From Metapseudomonas otitidis (GTDB lineage Bacteria > Pseudomonadota > Gammaproteobacteria > Pseudomonadales > Pseudomonadaceae): a DNA stretch of 64,000 nt. This document shows, piece after piece, positions 6,647 through 15,438 of the stretch. The notes under the pieces were generated by a model, which made no database searches, was not told where the DNA came from, and saw only the letters and a program-made list of their open reading frames with translations. Location: assembly GCF_900111835.1 (NCBI RefSeq), contig NZ_FOJP01000006.1, positions 1-64,000 of the forward strand, in the 5' to 3' direction. The position numbers were made by a program, and so were the translations under genes. The stretch's first letter is position 1; every line of letters starts with the position of its first letter.

Positions 6647-8629
6647 GTGCGTATCGAATCTATAACGCTGTCGAGCTTCCGGTGTTTTGGCCCTGACCCG
6701 ACAACAGTGCCAATCTCGTCGGAGATAACGGCTGTCGTCGGTCCGAATGCGGCGGGCAAGACGGCACTCCTACACGCACTGTCCAAAATGTTCGGCGTGT
6801 CGCGCGAGCAGCGCACCGTGATGCGTTCGGATTTCCACCTGGGGGCGGAGGACGACCCCGACGACCGAGAAGCCAAGGATCTTTTCATTGACGTGCTGAT
6901 CGGGTTACCCGAACTGGCCGACGGCACCGCAACGCCGGAGACGATCGCCCCCTCGTTTCGACACATGCAGATCGAACGGGAGGGGGAATCGCCAGTCTGT
7001 CGCTTGCGTCTCGAAGCTCGATGGGAAGACGACGGGACGGTGGAGGGCGAAGTTGCGCAGGACCTTTTCTGGGTGGACACACTCGACGATGATCCGGTTG
7101 AAAACCAATGCCATCCAGTCTCTGCGTCGGATCGAGGCCTGATCCAGTTCTACTACACACCCGCCAGCCGAGACGCGGCAGCTCAGGTTCGGGCAACGGC
7201 CGGCGCACTCGCCGCTCGCCTGCTCCGCGCGATCGAATGGTCATCCGAAACCGAGGAAGCCGTTCAGGAAACCGCTGAAAACCTCGCCACCGCGTTCGAG
7301 GGCGAATCGGCGATTGCCGCAATCGGTAAAGCCCTTCAAGCGCGTTGGTCGGGTCTTCACGACGACGTGGTCGATACGAAACCCAGACTCAGCCTAGTCA
7401 GTCGTCGGTTCGAGGAGATCGTCAACAAGATTGCCGTCATATTCGAGCAGGGTCCGGACGGTCAGGAACGCGGCCTCGACGCTTTGAGCGACGGACAGCA
7501 ATCGCTTTTCTATTTCGCTCTGGCTGCGGCCGTTTTCGACCTGGAACGTAAGGTAGTGGACGGCACAGTTGAAGGATTTCGTGACGACACCCTACGTATC
7601 CCCGCGCTCACGCTGTTCGGTCTGGAAGAGCCGGAAAATCATCTCTCGCCTTACTTCCTCGCCCGCATCATTCGCCAGGTTCGCTCGCTGACTGATGCAG
7701 GGAGCGCACAAGCCATCGTCACCAGCCATTCACCCGCGGTGCTGAGCCGCGTCAATCCGCGTGAGGTCCGCTACTGCCGCTGCGATCCGAAAACACGTGT
7801 CTCATCAGTCAAAAAGATCAAGATTCCGGCAGGGACTGGCGAGGCTGCGAAGTTTGTCCGTGGCGCCATGCTCGCCTATCCCGAACTCTACTTCGCCCGG
7901 TTCGTCCTTCTCGTGGAAGGCGATTCGGAGCGGATCGTTCTGCCTCCCTTGGCTGAAGCGCTCGATCTTTTGATCGACCCTGCCTTCGTTGCTATTGTCC
8001 CCTTGGGTGGACGGCATGTGCAGCATTTTTGGCGCTTGTTGGCCCACCTTGGCATCCCGCATGCGACCCTCCTGGATCTTGACCTGGGGCGCGAAGGTGG
8101 TGGTTTTGGCCGGGTAAAGACTGCGATCGAAAAGCTTATCGACGTCAATGTGCCCAAGGAAAAGCTTTTAAAGATCGATAAGGGCATTCTGTCCGATGCG
8201 GATTTTGCAAAGATGCACACATGGGAAGATGCAGAAGATCAGAAGAATCTCAAGGCGTGGGTCGATAGCCTAAAACCTTATGGCGTCTATTTCTCAGCGC
8301 CATTGGATCTTGATCTAGCGATGCTGAAAGCGTTCCCCGATGCGTACCACGCCATCATTCCCAATGGGGGCGGCCCGAGAATGGCTGTCGATAAAGCGGC
8401 GGAAGTGGTGCTAGGGACCGCTGGGCCAGGGCTCAAACCCTACAGTGGGCCGTTCAAAGGCTACCCCGAACTTCTTCCCGCCTACCGCTATCACTTTCTC
8501 ACCAACAGCAAGCCAGCAACGCACCTAGCCGCCCTAACACACGTCAAGAAAAAGGACTTGAAAGAAGGAATGCCAGCAGTGCTGGCAGAGATTCTCAAAC
8601 ATACCGCTAAGTCTTTGCGGAGGGACTAG
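6647..8629 (+). CDS. gajA: Gabija GajA-like OLD-family ATPase/TOPRIM nuclease
   Basis: The 660-residue protein is a class 2 OLD nuclease. It has an N-terminal ABC-type ATPase with Walker A GPNAAGKT (residues 32-39), signature LSDGQQS (280-286), Walker B ending LEEPENH (326-332) and a switch histidine in TSHSP (359-363). A C-terminal TOPRIM domain has VEGDSE (423-428) and the acidic pair in LLDLDLG (475-481). In Gabija, GajA is a nucleotide-inhibited, sequence-preferring DNA nuclease that assembles with GajB to block phage. The length is somewhat above the roughly 580 residues of the Bacillus prototype. Translation likely starts at the GTG at 6647, preceded by GGGGGAC. The helicase gene follows after 1 bp. 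Confidence 0.85.
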   Translation: MRIESITLSSFRCFGPDPTTVPISSEITAVVGPNAAGKTALLHALSKMFGVSREQRTVMRSDFHLGAEDDPDDREAKDLFIDVLIGLPELADGTATPETIAPSFRHMQIEREGESPVCRLRLEARWEDDGTVEGEVAQDLFWVDTLDDDPVENQCHPVSASDRGLIQFYYTPASRDAAAQVRATAGALAARLLRAIEWSSETEEAVQETAENLATAFEGESAIAAIGKALQARWSGLHDDVVDTKPRLSLVSRRFEEIVNKIAVIFEQGPDGQERGLDALSDGQQSLFYFALAAAVFDLERKVVDGTVEGFRDDTLRIPALTLFGLEEPENHLSPYFLARIIRQVRSLTDAGSAQAIVTSHSPAVLSRVNPREVRYCRCDPKTRVSSVKKIKIPAGTGEAAKFVRGAMLAYPELYFARFVLLVEGDSERIVLPPLAEALDLLIDPAFVAIVPLGGRHVQHFWRLLAHLGIPHATLLDLDLGREGGGFGRVKTAIEKLIDVNVPKEKLLKIDKGILSDADFAKMHTWEDAEDQKNLKAWVDSLKPYGVYFSAPLDLDLAMLKAFPDAYHAIIPNGGGPRMAVDKAAEVVLGTAGPGLKPYSGPFKGYPELLPAYRYHFLTNSKPATHLAALTHVKKKDLKEGMPAVLAEILKHTAKSLRRD

Positions 8630-8630
8630 C

Positions 8631-10535
8631 ATGGCCGTGCTGTCGCGACGGGTGCGCCCGGAGGATTGGAAGCCAGTGGGTGTGGCTGCACTTGAAGCCA
8701 ATGCGCTCAAGGTCGTCTGTGCGACAGATCATCGGTCCGTCATTGCTGGTCCCGGCGCGGGCAAGACAGAACTGCTCGCGCAACGCGCCGCTTATCTTCT
8801 TCAAACAAGTGCTTCACCCGCACCAAGGCGCATCCTCGCGATCAGTTTCAAGCGCGACGCTGCAACAAACCTCGCTGCACGCGTTCGCCAGCGCTGTCAT
8901 CGCAGCCATGCCCAACGCTTCGACTCGATGACCTTCGATGCTTTTGCGAAAGGGTTGGTCGACCGCTTCGGTCAGGCGCTGCCCGAGCGCTGGCGGCCTC
9001 GGCCCGACTACGACATCATGTTGCCCGGTGATCGGGACTACCGTGACTTCCTGTATCAACAGGTCGGAGTCCCTCCAGCCTCAGTCGGCACCTATGCCGA
9101 CCTCCAAGCGATTTCGGTAAAAATCTTCGAGCGCCGCTATCTGGTGGGATCGCCGCTCCCAGTGGGCGGTTGGCGTAATCCGACACCTTCCCAGTGGGCT
9201 GCGGATCGTTTCTGGCAAACGTCGCTTCATGAAGGCAGAAAGAGCGTCTTGTCATTTCCCATGATTGGACGACTCGCCGAACTTCTGTTGCGAGTTAATC
9301 CGATGGCGCGGGATGCGCTTCGACTGACGTACTCGCATCTGTTCATGGACGAGTTCCAGGACACGACACAGATCCAATATGACTTGGTACGCACCATCTT
9401 CCTCGGCACCGACACCGTGATTACGGCCGTTGGAGATAACAAACAACAGATTATGCGCTGGGCAATGGCGATGGACGATCCTTTCACCGCCTTTGAGGAG
9501 GACTTTGGCGCGACGCGAACGTCGCTCTACAACAATTATCGATCGTCGCCAGAGTTAGTGCGTATCCAGCACGTCTTGGCGCAGGCTTTGGACGCCCGAG
9601 CCGTGGCGCCGGTGTCGAAGACCGTCGGTACAGTTGATGGTGATAGTTGCGCCATTTGGGATTTTTCGACGCCAGAGATCGAGGCGAAGCGCTTGGCCGC
9701 TTTTGTCTCGACCGAGATGAGGACCCACTCACTCGGCCCGCGCGATTTTGTCTTGCTAGTCCGGCAGAAGGCTAACGAATACGCGTCGGTTCTCGAACCG
9801 GCCTTTGTAGATGCCGGGATTCCTCTACGCAACGAAGCTGAAATGGCCGGGACCATCCTGCTTCAGGATTTGCTGGTGGAGGCGGCATCCGAACTGATCG
9901 TAGCAGTTCTGCGTCTCGCCATGACTGCGCCGGCGGGCCGGCATTGGACGGTGTGCCAGGAGACGCTCATCACCCTAAGGGGAGTCGCTCCGGACGATGA
10001 GGTTTCGCAGGCCAGGCTGGCACAAGAATTGGACGCATACGTATTCAAACTCAGCGCCGCCCATCCCAACCCTCCGAAATCGAAGGCGGTGTCACGGTCG
10101 ATCGTGGACGACATCCTGAGGTTTGTCGGTCGTGAGAGAGTGATCGCTGTTCATCCAGCTTACGGACAGGGCGGCTGGCTCGAAAAAGTGCTGGACTCAG
10201 CAGCAGAGCATCTATTGACGTCGTCGATCGGTGACATCGAGTGGTCTTCAGCCCTTGACACCTACGAAGGCACTCACGCGACCCCTCTGATGACGATCCA
10301 TAAAAGCAAGGGACTCGAATACCACAGCGTCATATTTGTCGGATTAGATGATGGCGCATGGTGGAGTTTCTCCAACGATCAGATCGAGGCTACTGCTGGA
10401 TTCTTTGTCGCGTTCACGCGTGCAAAACAGCGTGTCGTTTTCACATACTGCGCGCAGCGCGGCGCGCGAACAAAGATTGCGACTCTTTATCAGCTTCTGA
10501 CCAAAGCTGGGATCAAAAGCATTCAGGGTGCCTAA
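8631..10535 (+). CDS. gajB: Gabija GajB-like UvrD/Rep-family helicase
   Basis: The 634-residue superfamily 1A helicase has the motifs in order: Walker A GPGAGKT (40-46), motif II DEFQDT, motif III VGDNKQQIM, motif IV NNYRSS, motif V MTIHKSKGLEYH, and motif VI VAFTRAKQR near the C-terminus. It is about 140 residues longer than the Bacillus prototype GajB (494 as I recall), so it keeps more of the 2B-type subdomain. The ATG at 8631 follows the gajA stop by 1 bp, with GGAGG upstream, implying translational coupling. In Gabija, GajB senses DNA ends or single strands and depletes nucleotides, releasing GajA. Other OLD-helicase pairs cannot be excluded. Confidence 0.8.
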   Translation: MAVLSRRVRPEDWKPVGVAALEANALKVVCATDHRSVIAGPGAGKTELLAQRAAYLLQTSASPAPRRILAISFKRDAATNLAARVRQRCHRSHAQRFDSMTFDAFAKGLVDRFGQALPERWRPRPDYDIMLPGDRDYRDFLYQQVGVPPASVGTYADLQAISVKIFERRYLVGSPLPVGGWRNPTPSQWAADRFWQTSLHEGRKSVLSFPMIGRLAELLLRVNPMARDALRLTYSHLFMDEFQDTTQIQYDLVRTIFLGTDTVITAVGDNKQQIMRWAMAMDDPFTAFEEDFGATRTSLYNNYRSSPELVRIQHVLAQALDARAVAPVSKTVGTVDGDSCAIWDFSTPEIEAKRLAAFVSTEMRTHSLGPRDFVLLVRQKANEYASVLEPAFVDAGIPLRNEAEMAGTILLQDLLVEAASELIVAVLRLAMTAPAGRHWTVCQETLITLRGVAPDDEVSQARLAQELDAYVFKLSAAHPNPPKSKAVSRSIVDDILRFVGRERVIAVHPAYGQGGWLEKVLDSAAEHLLTSSIGDIEWSSALDTYEGTHATPLMTIHKSKGLEYHSVIFVGLDDGAWWSFSNDQIEATAGFFVAFTRAKQRVVFTYCAQRGARTKIATLYQLLTKAGIKSIQGA

Positions 10536-10593
10536 TCGGTGATCCGCATCTGTTGAGTTTCACTTCTTAGCGAGCAGGTCAAAAGGGCGGGCC

Positions 10594-12474
10594 TTAAGCT
10601 GAGTCAGTGTTCGCCAGATAAGGGAACAACCCGTATCGTCCGTGATGAGGGTTCTTTCCGAACATCAGCGACTGCTCGCGTTTCCTGATTGCATCAGGCG
10701 GATCGGTGTTCTCGACCACGATGACTTGTGTGTCAACGGGTACTACTTCAAGGTAAGCGTAGAACTGTTCCTGAAGGTCGGTGCCAGTCAAGTCATCTTC
10801 CGTTCCATCTGGTTCTCGATACGCAAGCAAGGGAGAATCGAGAACAACGAATCCGGTGTGCGGCGTCTGCCGCGCTCGGCAGAAAGCTAGCAGCCCGAGG
10901 GTGAAAGCCGCGTGTGTGATGGCGCGAAGACCCTTGCCAAACGCACTGCGCGACTTTCCGGCAATGACAAGGTCGCGAGTTTTGGAATCGAAGTACACAT
11001 CTCCTGATTCTGGGAAATGCCAACCTGTCAGGATGCCTTCAACAGTCTTGGCAAAGCTGTGCGTGACGGTAGTGGGGATGTCTGCGTTGGCAAGCGCCCC
11101 GGTTTTGTCGTCATCGGCACCCTTCTCAAGATCGGCGCGGCGGCGTTCCATGTCTTGCACGGTGGCGTAGAGCGCCAACGCCTCGCGCACTTCGGCGCGC
11201 TTGTCGGCGAAGTCAGAATAGGATTTCCGAAGGGTCGATAGCCTGGGCGCAATCAGTTCTTCGACCGCCTCGGAGATTGACTCCAGTTCCCGTACAACGG
11301 AGGGCATCCTACGGTCAAAATTGGTACCCTCACGCTCAAGGCTTCGGACAGTTGCCGCGAGTTCAGCACGCAAGACCTCGATCTTGGCAATCTCCTTTCG
11401 CGCCGCCTGAACCACCGAATCAATGTCCCCGTTGCATTCAGCATCGGTGCTGTGATGGGCGGGAGCCGCCCCGCAGAGAGGACAATGCCCGGAGCCCAGG
11501 ACGTTGAACAACGTTCCGCCTTCCTCGATAGCGCGTAGCCGTTCGATATCGGATGCGTAGTGCTTGTCGAGCAGGCTGAACCGCGCAAGCATCGCTCCGA
11601 CTTCAGCGCGTCGCTCGCGGCTTTCCTCAAGTCTCTTGCGCAGTTCGCGTCGCTTCCCGGCGGCCTCTTGAAAGTCGGCTTCGGTGGTGTTCACTTGGGC
11701 CGCCTGCTGGCGGAGCGAAGTGTCGATCTTCTCCAGTTGCTCTTCCAGTTCCTTCGGGCTCTTGGTCAACTCCTTGAGTCGGTCACGGTAGTCGTCAAGA
11801 AGCTGATCAAGAAGCTGCAGTTGCGCTTCACGCGACAACGCTTCTGGTTCGCTCTTATTGCTGGCGACCAGTGCTGAGTCGTCCGTTCCGGTCAAAAGCA
11901 ACTTGAACGTTGCGAGGTTCGGAGTGTTGGCTGTGGGATTGCCGTCAAAGAGAGGAGAGCTTTGCTGCGTGATCTCCGTCTCGTTGACGATCATCAGACG
12001 CGCAATGTTGCGAAAGCTCAGGCTATTGGTCTCGTTCCGCGAATTCCTGCGGACACGCTTGCCCCCAAGACCGCACAGGCCAAGCAAGAAAGAAGATAGG
12101 TTCGCGTCGTTCCTCTCGCTGTGCTTCTCGTCAAGCTGCTTGTAGGAAATGTCAATCGCTGGCGGTGTCTCATGCAGGTCTTCGTAAAGTCGAAACCCGC
12201 CACCGTCCATGCTGCGCCAGAGCGTGAAAGACTTACCGTCAAGCGTCTCAATACCCAGAAGAATAAGGTCGTAGCCAACGCGTTCTGGGATATCGCGCAA
12301 GGGCGGTTTACCACCAAGCATGAAGTCGATGGCTTCGACAATAAATGACTTCCCAGTGTTCGAAGCGCCGTAGATGACGTTCAGGCCGGGACCGAAGGTG
12401 ACGGTTGATGGTTGCTTCTGCGGGCCAAAAAAGCCAAGGAAGCGCAAGCGGAAACCGGGAATCTCTGCCGTCAT
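10594..12474 (-). CDS. SMC/Rad50-like ATPase of an ABC three-component system
   Basis: The 626-residue protein has Walker A GASNTGKS (36-43) and a long coiled coil (about 205-445) interrupted by a CPLCG motif at 331-335 that resembles a zinc hook. Its C-terminal lobe has a degenerate signature region (KSRSAFGKGLRAITHAAF) and a Walker B-like strand FVVLDSPL (542-549) in which Ser replaces the usual catalytic Glu. This architecture matches ATPases of ABC three-component (ABC-3C) conflict systems, in which an ABC ATPase acts with a small middle component and an effector. It is the last gene of a leftward operon, its ATG overlapping the preceding stop (ATGA). It ends 58 bp from the convergent gajB. 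Confidence 0.75.
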   Translation of the reverse strand: MTAEIPGFRLRFLGFFGPQKQPSTVTFGPGLNVIYGASNTGKSFIVEAIDFMLGGKPPLRDIPERVGYDLILLGIETLDGKSFTLWRSMDGGGFRLYEDLHETPPAIDISYKQLDEKHSERNDANLSSFLLGLCGLGGKRVRRNSRNETNSLSFRNIARLMIVNETEITQQSSPLFDGNPTANTPNLATFKLLLTGTDDSALVASNKSEPEALSREAQLQLLDQLLDDYRDRLKELTKSPKELEEQLEKIDTSLRQQAAQVNTTEADFQEAAGKRRELRKRLEESRERRAEVGAMLARFSLLDKHYASDIERLRAIEEGGTLFNVLGSGHCPLCGAAPAHHSTDAECNGDIDSVVQAARKEIAKIEVLRAELAATVRSLEREGTNFDRRMPSVVRELESISEAVEELIAPRLSTLRKSYSDFADKRAEVREALALYATVQDMERRRADLEKGADDDKTGALANADIPTTVTHSFAKTVEGILTGWHFPESGDVYFDSKTRDLVIAGKSRSAFGKGLRAITHAAFTLGLLAFCRARQTPHTGFVVLDSPLLAYREPDGTEDDLTGTDLQEQFYAYLEVVPVDTQVIVVENTDPPDAIRKREQSLMFGKNPHHGRYGLFPYLANTDSA

Positions 12475-12965
12475 ACTTCGCCTCCCAGGCTCCGCTCGAC
12501 CTGCTGAAATTCCTCAACCCACTTGTCAAAGAAGCGACGCATGACACCCTTGAACTGTTCGTCCGTGAGATCGCCGAGGGTTTCGACAAGCCAAGTGGCG
12601 CGCTCCTTGAGAGCCACCAAGTAGTTGGAGGATACGGACGATAGAAAGGTCACGGCGTTCTCGCCCGCGCCGTACTTGATGCCGTCAGCCGTGACTTCAC
12701 GCTCCACGAGGTCGCGGGTCATCATCAAAAGAAGCGATTGCTCGATCAGTTTTCGGCGCACAAGCAGTTCAGCCGAGGGCGTCGGCGTCGGCGGATGCAA
12801 GTTGTCAGGACCATTGATATCGCCTGTATGGACAAGAAGGTAGTCAAGGGCGACGAGCCTCTGCAGGTCGTAGGTTTGCGGATACGCCGCGCCCAGAATC
12901 GACACCGCGCGGATACCAGCCTCCAGTGGGCCATTGAACGTGATCGGCTTGGACTCCAGGCTCAT
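12471..12965 (-). CDS. ABC three-component system middle component
   Basis: The 164-residue, mostly helical protein matches the ABC-3C middle component 2 pattern: an N-terminal segment (RAVSILGAAYPQTYDLQRLV), a central LLVHTGDINGPDNLHPPTP, then helices with LLVRRKLIEQSLLLMMTRDL. Such proteins bridge the ATPase and the effector. I set the start at the ATG at 12965 because it gives the same 4-bp ATGA overlap with the upstream gene as the two other junctions of the operon; an ATG at 12977 is also in frame. The role is inferred from family and position. Confidence 0.7.
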   Translation of the reverse strand: MSLESKPITFNGPLEAGIRAVSILGAAYPQTYDLQRLVALDYLLVHTGDINGPDNLHPPTPTPSAELLVRRKLIEQSLLLMMTRDLVEREVTADGIKYGAGENAVTFLSSVSSNYLVALKERATWLVETLGDLTDEQFKGVMRRFFDKWVEEFQQVERSLGGEV

Positions 12966-14050
12966 GATCGTGTCCACCGTAGGCGATCCTCATTCACGAG
13001 TTGATGGCAGATTCCATCTCTATCTTTGGGGTTCGTGCAGGTGATGAGGGCGTTCGCCGTGATTTGCATGTCGCGGGCCGCCTTGGTGACGGCACAGGCC
13101 TTTTCGTAGCCATCGGCATGGTTCGCGTCATGTGTATCGATAACGCCGCCGTGGATGTCATCGAGCAAGGATTCAAAGGTGCCAGGCGGCACACTATCGC
13201 GCGCAAAGACGCGCAGTGACTCTGCCTCATAGAACGCTTCGCGCTGACGGCGAAAATGGTCCTTGAGCTTCGGCACGGACAGCGCCGAGGGATCAGTCAC
13301 GACCACCCCCGTGTGCTCGCCGTATGCCCCGAGCAACTGTGTCACGTAGCGACTTTCGGTGGCAGCGACTTCTTGGGGAGGCTTTTCAGAAGCAGGCCGT
13401 GTTCGGAGTCCCCCGCCGAAGCGCGCGGCGTGAACCGGCGTGCTGCGGTGGTCGTCAACAAGCTGAAGCGCGGTTTTGGCGTCGAAGATCGAGAAGTCGA
13501 AGGAATCCACATAGGCGCGGAGTGCTGGATCGAGCGGCACCACTTGTGTGCTGGTGATCTCGTCCTTTACGTTCTTGTCCCAGTTGGCAATCAACTCTTC
13601 GCGCAGCTTCGCAGCGTTCGCCAACAAGCGGCTGAGCGATGTGCCCGCACCTCGGGGGGAAACAAAGTAGTAATGACGGGGTGTGACGTACTCACCGCTG
13701 TACGAGTACCAGATGACCTTGCCGAACTCAACCCAGACATCGCCGGGCCTGAGGGCATGATCGTAGTGCTTGCACTGGTAGTTATCCCATACACCCTTGA
13801 GGCGCCTGTCGTCTGAAAATCCGGCAATGTCTATCCCCATGTCACCAGCGCCCGAGAAGCGCTGGACATGCTTGTACTTCGCCGGGAGACAATAGTAGGC
13901 CCACTCTTCAACGAAGCCTTCCCACTCGTCTGGCGAGTAGGTCAACAGTCTTTGCTGTGGCGGAATGACGGGACCGTTCGCCACCTGCGCCGCGGTAACT
14001 GCGGTCGTGGGGCTCGACGGTTTGTTGATGTCCTTCCAACTCGCCGTCAT
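12962..14050 (-). CDS. PD-(D/E)xK nuclease effector with ABC-3C partner domain
   Basis: The 362-residue protein has an N-terminal restriction-like nuclease fold: conserved acid in the EWEGFVEEW helix (residues 42-50), GDMGIDIAGF with Asp74, and YQCKHYD with the Q92-x-K94 variant of the (E/Q)xK motif. The C-terminal half (about 200-362) is a helical region with KLKDHFRRQREAFYEAESLR, the kind of tail found in ABC-3C effector proteins that bind the middle component. It is predicted to cut DNA when licensed by the ATPase. It overlaps both neighbours by 4 bp (ATGA), so expression of all components is tied together. Confidence 0.7.
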   Translation of the reverse strand: MTASWKDINKPSSPTTAVTAAQVANGPVIPPQQRLLTYSPDEWEGFVEEWAYYCLPAKYKHVQRFSGAGDMGIDIAGFSDDRRLKGVWDNYQCKHYDHALRPGDVWVEFGKVIWYSYSGEYVTPRHYYFVSPRGAGTSLSRLLANAAKLREELIANWDKNVKDEITSTQVVPLDPALRAYVDSFDFSIFDAKTALQLVDDHRSTPVHAARFGGGLRTRPASEKPPQEVAATESRYVTQLLGAYGEHTGVVVTDPSALSVPKLKDHFRRQREAFYEAESLRVFARDSVPPGTFESLLDDIHGGVIDTHDANHADGYEKACAVTKAARDMQITANALITCTNPKDRDGICHQLVNEDRLRWTRS

Positions 14051-15042
14051 GACGCACCTTGTCCTTGACCGTCATGAGGACGGAAGTACGGGTTCTTGTG
14101 TATCTGCGCCGCCTGGACCTTCTTCGTGAAGAACTCTGCGAGGTCGTCCTGTTGCTCAAGCAAACGCACGATTTCTTGGAGCGTCGAAAGAACCAAGACC
14201 TTGTGCTGTAGGAACTCGCGCACCGTGTGGACTGCGGGTTCCGTGTAATCGCTGGCGGAGATGAAGATGCCTCGAACTTCGGCGCGCGACATGAGGCGTA
14301 CGAGATGCTCTGAAATTTCTGGTTTGCCGACTGGATTGCGGTACCACTTCATCTCGACGAAGTACAGCATCCCGCCAAGCTCAATCACTCCGTCGATCTG
14401 CTCAACGATCCCCTCCCTGGCATCACCGACCAAGTGGAAGGCTTTGTGAATGAGAACGCCGTAGGCCTGGAAGAGATTGTTGAGGGCTGTCTCCAACATC
14501 TTGCCGCGTTCCTGTGCCGTCGCCGAAGTACCAAACAGTGCATACAAAGCCTGCTTGGCGCTATCGATCCTGGAGGTGCGCTCGCGCTTCTCCGTTGCGA
14601 TCCGCTGTGTCTCTGCCAGGCGCGCTTGCCGCTCCTCCTCACGGGCATTGTTCATGCGCGTGAAAGCATCTTTTTGGTTGACGACTTCGCGGATGCTGGC
14701 GACAAGGCCCTTGGCCTTGAGCTGGTCATCGGGCCAGCACGAATCAAAGCTCGCAAAATCCACAACGCGCCGCAGCACTTCACGCCGCTCGCGAAGAGCG
14801 GCTTCCCCCTTCGCGTTGAGGCGCTCAAGCACAGTGCGCACCATTTGGTACTTATTGACGTCCTTAGGGGTACTCCTCAAGTGAGCGGCCATGTCCGCAG
14901 TCATGGTGTCAGACACACCTGCGCCACGAAAGAAGACAAGCACATCCTGTTTCGATCGGTTGAGCAATGGGACAACATCCACCAAGAGATTGAACAGCTC
15001 CGGTGGATAGTGGAACGTGATGTCTGTAGAGGCACCGGTCAC
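14047..15042 (-). CDS. Mrr-like restriction endonuclease, first gene of the ABC-3C operon
   Basis: The 331-residue protein has a helical N-terminal domain (1-120), a charged coiled coil (about 123-165) and an Mrr-type PD-(D/E)xK domain: GRVIHE-like positions are replaced by a helix RGKMLETALNNLF, then EQIDG (Asp217) and YFVEMKW (Glu230, Lys232). The catalytic D-x12-E-x-K spacing is intact. Translation starts at a GTG at 15042 behind AAGGAG. The downstream nuclease overlaps it by ATGA, so this system has two predicted nucleases of different subtypes. The gene lies 72 bp downstream of the HigA-like gene on the same strand. Mrr-family enzymes often cut modified DNA; specificity here is unknown. 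Confidence 0.7.
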   Translation of the reverse strand: MTGASTDITFHYPPELFNLLVDVVPLLNRSKQDVLVFFRGAGVSDTMTADMAAHLRSTPKDVNKYQMVRTVLERLNAKGEAALRERREVLRRVVDFASFDSCWPDDQLKAKGLVASIREVVNQKDAFTRMNNAREEERQARLAETQRIATEKRERTSRIDSAKQALYALFGTSATAQERGKMLETALNNLFQAYGVLIHKAFHLVGDAREGIVEQIDGVIELGGMLYFVEMKWYRNPVGKPEISEHLVRLMSRAEVRGIFISASDYTEPAVHTVREFLQHKVLVLSTLQEIVRLLEQQDDLAEFFTKKVQAAQIHKNPYFRPHDGQGQGAS

Positions 15043-15114
15043 GCGCTACTCTCCTTACAAACACGCTTACCACCTTGAGAAAAGGTTTTGTGCTCCCCTG
15101 TCATAAGTCCTTTC

Positions 15115-15438
15115 CTACGCAGTCTTTAGCTGCTTGTGGGCCGTATGGTCGCGAACGGCTGGACCAGTAGGGAGCGCTCTGATGGCTCGCCCAGACACAG
15201 CTTCCGCCAGATCCAAGTCGGACTGCACTTGCAAGCTCATCCAGAATTGCGGGGTGTCCCCGAACCAGTGGGCAAGCCGCAACGCTGAATCGCCAGTGAT
15301 CCCTCGCTTGCCATTGATGATCTGAGTAATCCTATTGGCGGGAACGCAAAGCTGGCGCGCCAATTCAGTCGGTGACACGCCAACGGCTTCCAGCTTTTGT
15401 GCGAGGACTTCACCCGGTTGATGGACTGCCGCAGTCAT
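15115..15438 (-). CDS. higA: HigA-like antitoxin/regulator without a HigB partner
   Basis: The 107-residue protein is clearly of the HigA addiction-module family: N-terminal HQPGEVLAQKLEAVGVSPTE, helix-turn-helix LARQLCVPANRITQIINGKR (about 25-45), then ALRLAHWFGDTPQFWMSLQ. In higBA loci the toxin precedes the antitoxin, but the DNA upstream (15439-15672) cannot encode a HigB on this strand. A ribosome-binding site GAGGT precedes the ATG at 15438. A perfect palindrome at 15512-15530 is its likely operator. Because the four-gene nuclease/ATPase operon starts 72 bp downstream in the same direction, the protein may control that operon rather than a toxin (inference). Confidence 0.85.
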   Translation of the reverse strand: MTAAVHQPGEVLAQKLEAVGVSPTELARQLCVPANRITQIINGKRGITGDSALRLAHWFGDTPQFWMSLQVQSDLDLAEAVSGRAIRALPTGPAVRDHTAHKQLKTA

